Source: Limnomonas spitsbergensis
Lineage: Eukaryota > Chlorophyta > Chlorophyceae > Chlamydomonadales
Direction of reading: 5' to 3'
DNA length: 64,000 bases
Assembly (NCBI GenBank): GCA_037349105.1
Contig: JAYJMM010000039.1
Location: forward strand, 62,001-126,000
Part shown: positions 12,901 through 20,501 of the stretch, piece after piece
Position numbering within the stretch: the stretch's first letter is position 1
Layout of the letters: every line of letters starts with the position of its first letter
Translations under genes and position numbers: made by a program
The notes under the pieces: model-generated
Told to the model about the DNA's origin: nothing
Databases searched by the model: none
The model's input: only the letters and a program-made list of their open reading frames with translations

Positions 12901-15900
12901 ATCCCCCCTTGGGGCAAATATGGATCAGGAGCGTCGTTTTGCGAATGTCATCTGGGTGTCACCGATCGATGATTAATATTTTAATGTATTCCTTGCCCCC
13001 AAACAAACAATGTTGAGCAAGCAGGCAGGCAAATCTACAGTGCACAATTTATTTTGATACACCCTATTTTTCTTGGGTGCACCATGCCACTGATGGCGAC
13101 TCGGGGATACGAGGAGGGGCCTTCCATCCATCAAAATATGCAAAATAATGTGCTTCTTTATGTTACCATAGATTTGATTTGCCTCCCTTCCCTTCTGAAA
13201 TGTTTTTTTCTTTGCATACTACCCTCAGGGCACACATGCGACCAAGACTGAATTTTCTGACCGGAAACTAATTTCAATTAGGTATAATTGAATGTATCCC
13301 TCACCCTCAAAAACGTTAATTATGAGGAAGGCAAAGCAAATCTACGGTTTATCAAGGGGGTACACCCTGATCCAAAGTTATCAATAGAGCACAGATCCTG
13401 CCAGTGTGAGGCCCTGGCTAGGCAGGAGGTCTTCATCAAGTGCACCCTCAGCCAATGATCTTCTTTTTATGTTTTGGAATTAATTAAAATTCGTACCTGT
13501 GTGGAAAAGTGTTAACACAAGGGAATTTGTACAAGGAGGATCACTGCCCTCAGCCCTTCGTCTCACCAGCATATCTGGCCACACCATCAGCTTGGTCCAC
13601 CGGGTGATGAGTCGCTTCAACAGGCTGATGGAGGCGCTCATGGGGAGGAAGAAGCAGCCTGAAGGCAGCAAGGATGAACAAAGGGTGGAAGATGCTGAGG
13701 TAAAGGCAGGCTACAGTCCGAAGGGTGAACAAAGGGTGAAATTGGGGAGGTAAAGCTGGCCGCAGGCAGGAAGGGTGAATGCCTGTGCTTATTTCAGGGT
13801 GCATCACCAATATCATAGCCTACAGACAGGGGGCCTGAGGCAGTAGGCCCTGCGGCTTGATCCCTCGGCTGTAGGCTGCTAAAAATTGAGTCCATAATGT
13901 ACGAGGGGCAGCTGAAGGGGGGTCTGGTGCGGACAAAAAGAAGACATTCTGGACACGAAGGGGGCATGTGCAACGAAATAAACGGGGACAAACAAGATTG
14001 AAGATTCCCTTTTGTTTCGGCTTGGTGCCTGAAGTTAGCTTCGCTCTTGGCATCTAGTTTGTGTGTCAGTTGATAAGTGTTTTAAATTACGAAAATACAA
14101 GTCGCGCTCAGGGCATCATATTTCAAAACACCAACCCAGCTGCATGCTCAACGGTTGAAATATCAATTGGCGTGAAGCCTATTCATGTTCGATTTTAATG
14201 TTTAAGAAAACTGTACCAGTGCCAGTAGTAGATAATAGGAAGTAAATAGGTAGTAAATGATCATTTATATGTCCAGAAATGCTTAACGGGCGGTTGAGCA
14301 GCGATCTGGAATACATGTTAGCGTGTGAATGGCGTGTGTATGGCGAGCGGCTCCCTTATTAATAATTGTAATTTGTTTAAATCCCTCGACAAGGGATCGT
14401 ACATTTTTGCATATGCAACTTTCCCCCCCTGCTCACCGTGTCTGTTGAGCAGCTCATTGGCCTGTAGCTCCTCTTGGACGCCCTTGACCACCACCTCAAT
14501 ACGCTTCATGGTCCCATACCGGTGGTGATGCTGCAGGAAGTTTGTGTCGCCCTAGGGATGGGAGGACGGGGTGTGCTTGTCAGAGGGGCGCAGGCAGAGA
14601 CACATTCTGGGCGGGGAGGGATGGGATGGGGCGGGGCAGGGCAGGGGAGGGATGGGATGGGGCGGGGAGGGCTGGGGAGGGTTAAGGCGGGGCAGGGTAG
14701 GGGAGGGCTAAGGCGGGGCAGGGTAGGGGAGGGCTAAGGCGGGGCAGGGTAGGGGAGGGATGGGGCGGGGCAGGGCAGGGGAGGGATGGGGCGGGGCAGG
14801 GTAGGGATGGGGCGGGGCGGGGCAGGGGGGGGATGGGGCGGGGCAGGGCAGGGGCGGGGCGGGGCAGGGCAGGGGGGGGATGGGGCGGGGCAGGGGAGGG
14901 GCGGGGCGGGGCAGGGCAGGGGGGGGATGGGGCGGGGCAGGGCAGGGCAGGGGGGGGATGGGGCGGGGCAGGGCAGGGGAGGGATGGGGCGGGGCAGGGC
15001 AGGGGGGGGATGGGGCGGGGCAGGGCAGGGCAGGGGGGGGATGGGGCGGGGCAGGGCAGGGCAGGGGGGGGATGGGGCGGGGCAGGGCAGGGCAAGGGAG
15101 GGATGGGGCAGGGCAGGGCAGGGGGCGGGGCAGGGCAGGGCAGGGATGGGGCGGGGCAGGGCAGGGGGGGGATGGGGCGGGGCGGGGCAGGGCAGGGGAG
15201 GGATGGGGCGGGGCAGGGCAGGGGGGGGATGGGGCGGGGCAGGGCAGGGGGGGGATGGGGCGGGGCAGGGGAGGGGGGGAGGGGGCGGGGCAGGGCAGGG
15301 GGCAAGGTGCAAGCAGATACAAGTCCTGATTAAGGTGCCAGGTATGAGGGCTTTTCTTGAATCGACTGTGTAGCCATCAGCTGCTCAATAATATCACAGT
15401 CTGAGCAGCCAGTTGCGCATTATTCAGGACCAACATAAAAATAGTGCTGGGCATTTATTTGCACCCCCCTGCTTCTGTTCTATGTGAGCACCAAGGCGTT
15501 CAACCAGTGCTGCGTCTTGATGGACCATGCCGCTGTTGGGATGCGACCATTGAGCACATGAACATGACAGGATAACGTCCAGGGGTCTGGCTAGAAAGGT
15601 TTGCTGCACGAGCCCCCCTGACAGCAGGCCGGGACGTGTCTTAATTGCGCAAGAAGTACAGCTCATGCAAGCGCACCGTTTCCATGCTGTCTGGGAATTT
15701 CTCCAGGGGCACACTGCTCAGCCCTGCAGCCCAAAGCATCAGAATCAGAATTCATCAGCACACAACAGCAGGATTCATATAATGACATCAGCACTCACTA
15801 AACAGCAAGAGCAACGCTATCCTCTCCTACCACATTGTCCCCTCCTCGTTCCCTGCTGATCTGGAACATCCCCCCCCCCCTTCCCCCAACAACTTGCATC

Positions 15901-18002
15901 CACTTTGATCGCCTCTTCCCCAGCTCTTCTCCCCTTACCCCTTGCTGAACTGTTTACCCACCCACCCCCTTCCCCTCGCTCGCAAATGCCCTCTTCTACC
16001 ACCCCTGCCTTTGTTTCCCTTTCTCCCCAATCTCATGTGCCCCCTTCTACCCTCTCTCCCTCCCCTTCCTCCTTTTCCCACACCAACCTGTGTCATCTTC
16101 TTCCTCCTCCACTGCCTCCTGCGTTCAAAGTGGGGCAGAATAATCGGTTCCCTTCATCGCGTCAGAGCATCAAACACGATTGACATATAGGGATGCATAG
16201 TTCCACACCACAGTGGAACAAAAACAGTGTATTGCAGGAAACATGGTGAGTAGGGCGCAGACAAGGAACATGGATGCTGTATCACAGCGCACATCCTGCG
16301 TGGGGCCGCAGACGAGCAACATGCCCGCAATGCTGATTGCACAGAACCCATCTATGGGCTTCATTCCCACGCTACTGCTCGGTGGTTGTGTGTTGGTTGC
16401 TTGCCCGGGGGGGTCACTGGTTTTTGCTCGCTGTCCTAGCGTATTCAGTGCCTGTACCGGTTGACGGGCACAAATCCCATGCATCATATGTGATGCCCCG
16501 CTGGACTGTAAAAAATTGACAAAACTTCACGAGGCTGCAATGTGTTCCCAGCTGGCAAGGATCACCCCCAGGGCCAGGATCAATTATTTCCCTATCAGGA
16601 TTCAGGTAGCAGCAGGCGAGCCTCACTGCCTAAATTATTAAGGTCGTGGAGGCCATAATGGATGAGGAATATCAGCCTCTAGGCCCAGGGCTGTATCCTG
16701 AGAATAGCCGAGTACCCAACCCACGTCTCTTGCTTTGATGTGACAATACAAGCTGGTACTACTGGTCACTGGTTCACTACCAGAAGGAATTGGGTTTAAA
16801 AATGCCCACAAATATCTCACCTATTCTTTTAAGCTGCAGCTATTTATATGAAGTGGGACAAAAACGAAGGAAAGCATCGCTGTTGCAACCTTGCCTGGTC
16901 ATGAGCAGATGGCGCTGCGGCCTCCTCCTGAGCCGCTGCAGGCCTCACATCCGTCTCCACCTGAGCTTCTCTTCCCCAGTCCACGTCATCAGCCGAAGGC
17001 CTCACGTCTGCCTCCTCCCGAGCCTCTTCTTTCCGGTCCACGTTTTCAGCTGCACGACGCCTCCGGCCCTCTCTTGTAGCCTTCCCTACCGAAGGGACTC
17101 GCTCAGCCTCGGCTTGCCTCTGCGGTTTTGTCTTGTCCGCTGAGGGGACAACGTCATCAAGATCAATGCCGAGTTGCTTGTGCTTCTTTGCATCAGGCGA
17201 TTTCTTCTGTTTTTTTGCTGATGGACAGGCCTTCTCCTCCTCCTCCTCTTGAGTGTCGTTTATAACTATAGGCTGTTGCTGCTGCAGGGCAGCAGTCCCA
17301 GGCGATTTCCTCCCTTGCCTTGCTGACGGACCGGCCTTCTCCTCCTCCTCCTCTTCTTGAGTGTCATTTATAACAATATAATCCTGCTGCTGATGCAGAA
17401 CGGCAGCCTGCCCGGCAATCAAACGAGAGAGAATAAGTATTTGGCAGCGGGTGTGATACTTGAGAAGCTGGAGAATGGAAAGGTGGATACAAAATATGAG
17501 GCGTAGAACCCTTCCTGTACAACACATAAGAAGATCTGGCATTGACCATGCCAAGCGTTTCAGCCTTATATTCTCTTACAGCCGAACAGCCTAACACCCC
17601 CAGCGTGTGTTGTTCTACACGGTTGAAACATTCCTCATCCAGTCATCCCTTCGCAGTCACCAGCACGCACATCTTCTTGACAGCAAGAGCTTGTATGCAT
17701 CCCTAATTACTTAGACGCTACTTATGAGCTACTTAGAAGTAAGGCCCTAACTACTTATTTAGGAAGTAAGACTCCAACAGGACTGTGCACTCACTTTTTT
17801 TGGCTCCTCCAGGCTATCAGATCCAGTGGCTGCCTTCTTTGAGCGTCCCCGCTTCTGCATTCATGAACGGCACAGGAGCATGCACGAGGGCCATTGATTC
17901 ATTTATAATGCAAGTCACCTTCATTTTAGCAATGTCCCTGACACTTGTGGCCAAGGGGTGTAGGTGCAGTATGCCCCGTTGCTTGAGCTGCCGCAGTGTC
18001 AT
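6842..18002 (-). CDS. Telobox Myb-domain (TRF-like) protein, 13-exon model
   Basis: Exons in transcript order: 18002-17919, 17854-17795, 17407-16895, 14551-14437, 13658-13567, 12655-12542, 11253-11145, 10967-10852, 10395-9826, 8204-8082, 7829-7677, 7239-7144, 6943-6842. They total 2,247 bp (748 residues plus stop) with matching phases at every junction. Order of parts: basic N-terminus, two SUMO-interacting-type motifs, a helix-rich middle, a Glu-rich acidic tract, a linker, then a telobox Myb domain about 65 residues from the C-terminus. TRF/TRFL-type telomere-repeat-binding proteins place their Myb domain the same way, so nuclear telomeric DNA binding is inferred. Weak points: the first exon, the GC donor of exon 3, and a possible missing exon near 15.7 kb. 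Introns carry several minisatellites. Confidence 0.72.
7144..7829 (-). CDS. Myb gene exons 11-12: telobox Myb/SANT domain
   Basis: Exon 11 (7829-7677; acceptor CTGCAG, donor GAG|gtgagg) and exon 12 (7239-7144; acceptor CATAG, donor ATG|gtgaga) join in phase 0. Helix 1 reads RRFWSVEDTEAILIGMHVLG, helix 2 LGNWKQIHHICNLGNRS, and helix 3 VDVKDRWASLLK, matching the telobox consensus V-D-x-K-D-[KR]-W. The three spaced tryptophans of a Myb repeat are present. Helix 3 of such domains reads TTTAGGG/TTAGGG-type DNA in TRF1/TRF2 and plant TRFL proteins. This is the best-supported domain in the window. Confidence 0.85.
8082..8204 (-). CDS. Myb gene exon 10, linker
   Basis: Acceptor GTGTGCAG, donor GAG|gtgggc, phase 0 to 0, 41 residues. 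It is Gly/Ala/Arg-rich and then reads GMFFDVQQDRVRRPEE immediately before the Myb domain. It has the look of a disordered linker. Confidence 0.6.
8354..9690. repeat. 21-bp minisatellite (about 63 copies) in an intron of the Myb gene
   Basis: Head-to-tail unit built from TTCCCTGGCCTGCCTG plus CTCTA, with two main variant sites (TTCC/ATCC and GCTCTA/GCACTA). The unit is seven codons long, so both strands stay open (IPWPACS heptads on plus, GNRAGRP on minus); this is a by-product, not a gene. A 4-bp loss at about 9375 changes the frame. It lies wholly between two phase-matched exons. Confidence 0.95.
9826..10395 (-). CDS. Myb gene exon 9: Glu-rich acidic tract
   Basis: Acceptor CTGTCTGCAG, strong donor GCG|gtgagt, phase 0 to 0, 190 residues. 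It starts GDAESDEKQEAEDEEEE, continues with long Glu/Gly/Gln runs broken by a neutral segment (LAAGATGGPSTRETCELE), and ends Ala/Thr-rich. The repetitive GAG/GAA codons suggest growth by slippage. Acidic tracts are common in nuclear and chromatin proteins; human TRF1 also has one, but at its N-terminus. Confidence 0.72.
10852..11253 (-). CDS. Myb gene exons 7-8
   Basis: Exon 7 (11253-11145; acceptor TTTTGACAG, donor G|gtaaga) encodes KLEKEPAKLQGQEEPLTKFK and a Pro/Leu-rich end. Exon 8 (10967-10852; acceptor CCGCCCAG, donor GAG|gtgaga) completes a split Gly codon and reads RTTRIQVQALHAAKTQGGQE before a Gln/Glu-rich end. The phase-1 junction fits exactly, which supports both sites. No domain is recognised. 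Confidence 0.65.
11310..11482. repeat. 43-bp tandem repeat, 3-4 copies
   Basis: Units share CAGCCTCCACTCTTTGCCAG and GGTATTTGAATTCAGCAGGT with a 43-bp spacing (starts near 11383 and 11426) and a more diverged copy upstream. It is intronic in the Myb gene. Confidence 0.75.
12388..12524. mobile_element. Short TIR element (MITE-like), 137 bp
   Basis: The left end CAGGGGCGTAGTCAG is an imperfect inverted copy of the right end CTGGCCACGCCCCTG. The ends resemble the CAGGGGCG termini of some DNA transposons. No target-site duplication is visible and there is no internal coding, so a nonautonomous element is an inference. A second hairpin (ACCCCTGGC...GCCAGGGGC) overlaps the left edge. It is intronic, just downstream of Myb-gene exon 6. 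Confidence 0.45.
12542..12655 (-). CDS. Myb gene exon 6
   Basis: Acceptor CCCCCTCAG, donor GAG|gtacgg, phase 0 to 0, 38 residues reading VLKHPVTGTQLLEVDEFGLE and then a likely amphipathic helix LYNLTCQRVHLYIE. Together with the two preceding exons it forms the most ordered-looking part of the protein outside the Myb domain, where a TRFH-type dimerisation domain would be expected. I cannot show homology. Confidence 0.62.
12714..12786. repeat. Dispersed intronic repeat, copy A
   Basis: It shares GGCCACCACTGGGCCGATTG near its start and a TGATGTAGCTG...TGTAGCTGAAG end with copies at 20634, 54866, 56102 and (weakly) 58425. Confidence 0.5.
13567..13658 (-). CDS. Myb gene exon 5
   Basis: Acceptor GCCTTCAG, donor CTG|gtgaga. 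It completes a split Gly codon and encodes CFFLPMSASISLLKRLITRW then TKLMVWPDML, a hydrophobic/basic helical segment. The phase fit on both sides supports it. Confidence 0.65.
13660..13780. repeat. Short imperfect direct repeat (about 53 bp)
   Basis: AAGGGTGAACAAAGGGTG-type units with GGAGGTAAAG ends recur about 2.5 times just upstream of Myb-gene exon 5. It is intronic. Confidence 0.45.
14437..14551 (-). CDS. Myb gene exon 4
   Basis: Acceptor ATCCCTAG, donor G|gtgagc, phase 0 to 1, 38 residues plus one base. It reads GDTNFLQHHHRYGTMKRIEV and then VVKGVQEELQANELLNRH, a likely helical segment. It joins exon 5 through a split Gly codon. Confidence 0.65.
14607..15305. repeat. G-rich minisatellite (GATGGGGCGGGGCAGGGCAG units)
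   Basis: About 700 bp of closely related units combining GGGGCGGGGCAGGGCAGGG with GGGGGGGATG or GAGGGATG spacers, period roughly 25-45 bp and variable. Almost every unit holds several runs of three or more G, so the plus strand has strong G-quadruplex potential. The long PAPC-rich and GRGG-rich open frames here are by-products. It lies in Myb-gene intron 3, whose transcript would be C-rich. Confidence 0.9.
15641..15723 (-). other. Possible unplaced exon of the Myb gene
   Basis: After the acceptor TTGGGCTGCAG the minus strand reads LSSVPLEKFPDSMETVRLHE then LYFLRN and a stop. It looks protein-like, but the only GT donor inside (ACG|gtgcgc at 15677) is weak and the start phase does not fit exon 3. 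It may be an alternative exon, a relic or chance. Confidence 0.25.
15830..16110. repeat. Pyrimidine-rich low-complexity tract
   Basis: The plus strand is strongly C/T biased (many CCCCTTCC and CTTCTCCC runs) with no clear period. It lies in Myb-gene intron 3. Confidence 0.6.
16895..17407 (-). CDS. Myb gene exon 3: tandem SUMO-interacting-type motifs
   Basis: Acceptor TTGCCGGGCAG, phase 0, 171 residues. Two imperfect repeats each contain a hydrophobic core followed by acidic residues: YIVINDTQEEEEEE and PIVINDTQEEEEE. That pattern, hydrophobic V/I-x-V/I then Asp/Glu, is the classical SUMO-interacting motif; function is inferred. KKQKKSPDAKKHKQ may be a nuclear localisation signal. The 3' half has a second duplication (EEADVRPSA / VETDVRPAA). 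The end is uncertain: CAG|gcaagg is a GC donor that keeps phase 0, and GT donors lie upstream (for example GAT|gtgagg). Confidence 0.62.
17795..17854 (-). CDS. Myb gene exon 2, basic
   Basis: Acceptor ATGAATGCAG, strong donor AAA|gtgagt, 20 residues: KRGRSKKAATGSDSLEEPKK. The basic cluster could serve nuclear import. Phase 0 on both sides. Confidence 0.62.
17919..18002 (-). CDS. Myb gene exon 1 (proposed start)
   Basis: ATG at 18002 follows an in-frame TGA 12 bases upstream and opens 28 residues, MTLRQLKQRGILHLHPLATS..., to the donor AAG|gtgact in phase 0. Caution: part of it resembles sequence at about 61680-61735 that may belong to a dispersed repeat, so the true start could lie elsewhere. 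Confidence 0.42.
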
Positions 18003-19887
18003 GGCTTGGTCTCAATTGGCTTAAGTAGTGACTACACAGCCGGCCCTCAAAGGTGGTTTGGTTCGCATCAAGTAGCACTGCTCTTCACTCATGAGCCTTT
18101 CAGAACCACGCACATGGCAGCATACAATACTCATGTGCACACAATCAAAATGCATGTCCAAACATTGCCTGCCCTGCTTGCCTTGGTGCACATGAGAAAT
18201 CAAATCATGCGCCCTAGACCCTGTTCTGGTGCAATGTTTTACACTCATGTCCCTAGCTAGGTAATCATGGCAGATAGAAACCCTGAGTTTGGTTGAAGGT
18301 TTCTGGGCAAGATATTTTAGCATGCACCCCAAACTGATGCTCTGCTCCCCTCCCATGCTGGTCCTTGTTGCGTGAGTGCCCCCTCACTGCAGCCTTGCTT
18401 GTAGCACACGTCTGCGCATCGACCATTCTACCCACCCTTGTCCTAGACAGCTTTCCCACTGCCCAGTGTGTTTAATCACCCATGCATGAACCCAAGTGAC
18501 AATGCATGAATTCAGAGGTGGATAATGACGACTCTGTGGTGCAGAAGGTGAGCAGGGCTTTGGTGGCAAAAAATTACACTTGCGCATCCATTCAGGATAA
18601 GCATGTGCAGTGCCACCAATCCAGCATGGATGTGCAAATGTCATTCTTTTTGTAGTGCCATCGTTGGGGCTACCAGGCGGCATATCACTGGGTGGATGTA
18701 AAACTCACCATGACCGGCCTACCCCCTTTGGCCCAAGCAGCAAAGCTTGCCGGCATGCCGTGAATAGGCAGAAGCGCACTAAAATAAACAGTGGTGCGCA
18801 TGCTTGTCCTGCATGCATGGTGCCACTGAAGAGGCCGCCATGCAGGGGAACGAGCAAGTGCCTCAAAACATGTCTAAGTAAGATGGTCATATCATGTTAG
18901 ACCCATTGCCTCTGCCTAGAGACCAGCGCTGCCAATTGCACTGCAGACCTTCCCGGCATGGGCTCTGTTTGCGGACCAGAGTCTGAACACCCTCGTGTTA
19001 AGGGAGCTACTGACTTTCATCGTTCAGCCTGTCAACCAAGATGCGATGCGCGAACGCACTTTCGTCGCTGCTGGCAGCTCCTGCGCCGCTGTTGCGGGGT
19101 CGCTGTTCTCGTCGGCAATGTCCACGTTGGTCCTGGTTTGAGGCTGAGCCCTGTTCAAGCGAGACATTCGTCAATGATTAAAGTTATAAGTGGATCAGCC
19201 GCCTGAAAATGTAAATCGGGGCTGTCGTGCTGTGCTCTGAACCCTCCCAGGCACCACAAACCTGCCCGAGCGAAGGCGATTTGTGACCGAACTGTTCACT
19301 TCCGTCTTCATTTCAGATGCCTTGATCCTATCCTTTCTATGTGGGTCAGCTCGCTGCGCGAATGAGGTCAGGGGGTCCGTCGGGGAAGGGAAACGGGTGA
19401 AATTCAAATGCGGAGGAAGCTTGAAGCCTCACCGTTCTGGCCATGGCTGCAGAGGCCAACCCGTTATTCCGCACCTTTTTGCAGAGCCGCAATTGTATAT
19501 GAACAGGATTTCATAGTCAGTTGACTGAAGACCGAGCCGGGAGGAAACCCTCACACCAAACTTCCACACTGTTTACCCACAGTAGACAAACGAATTCATT
19601 CATCTCTCGCCAATTATGATGTACCCGAATCGTACTGGGGTGTTTCAATAAAACTGCACTCCCCTGAGGTGCGTAGGAACCTGACAGACAGACCGCGTTG
19701 GCAACGACGACTTCTTTTTTGACTTAGCATCAAGGCTGAGGGGAAACTGTTCCTATAGGCTGTGCAAGCAGCACCAATAATTTATCTCGGCAATACTAAC
19801 TCGCTCTCCTGTGTACCGGTACTCATCCTCCGCATCGAACATCCATTCCTGCCTGTCTGGCGTGCGCAGGCAAACCTGCCCGTTCAA
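18003..19887. other. Divergent intergenic region
   Basis: It separates the minus-strand Myb gene from the plus-strand CH gene and should hold both promoters and 5' UTRs. I see no convincing TATA box, CpG-type block or additional gene. Upstream non-coding exons of either gene could lie here. Confidence 0.45.
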
Positions 19888-20501
19888 ATGGCAAGTCATG
19901 AGACGTACACCGTTGCTATCGGCAGCCCCATCGCCAGACGCAGGGCAGCAGTCAGCTTCAGCTCAGCAGAGGACACTGACAGTGTCTTCCAGGCAGCCCA
20001 TGAGGAAGCCCTCGCCAAGGCCCACATGCTGCGAAGGAGCTTCAGCGTGCCCAGCAACAATAACGACAACATCAGCAACGCCGGCAGCGTTGGCGCAGTG
20101 CCAGGTCCCGACAGCCTGGACAAAGTCAAGCGAGGGCTGCAAGGCATGATGGAAATGGTGAACCGGATGCATGGAGACCTGCGACCCACCGCTGACCATG
20201 CGGCCGGACCAGACCCGCCAGCTGCCGCCAGCTTCACGAACCGCGCCTCTGGGGGTGCAAACTTTTCAATGGAGCCCTCATTATGCAGCATGGACGTGTA
20301 TGCTGGACACACACACCCCACTCGGCCGCAGCTGCCAGACGCGCCCGAGCACTGGGACCAGCTGCTGGGCAGCAGCGAACCAGCAGCGCGGAAAACGCTC
20401 ACTCCTGCCCCAAGGCTCAGTAACAATGACAGCACCCAAGGCCAGCATCTCCTGCTGGAGGACCCCTTGCCACACTCAGCCACAAAGCACGGCGCAATAA
20501 G
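19888..20501 (+). CDS. CH gene exon 1
   Basis: The ATG opens MASHETYTVAIGSPIARRRA in a long open exon to the donor ATAAG|gtttgt (phase 2). It contains a predicted helical stretch SLDKVKRGLQGMMEMVNRMH and otherwise Pro/Ser/Asn-rich sequence. The frame is open upstream of the ATG and an acceptor (GTGCGCAG) lies just before it, so the gene could start earlier. Confidence 0.6.

Noticed and set aside
14682..15373. Pro/Ala/Cys-rich and Gly/Arg/Ala-rich frames of about 200 codons
   Set aside because: All six frames over the G-rich minisatellite are nearly stop-free for compositional reasons. No splice support.
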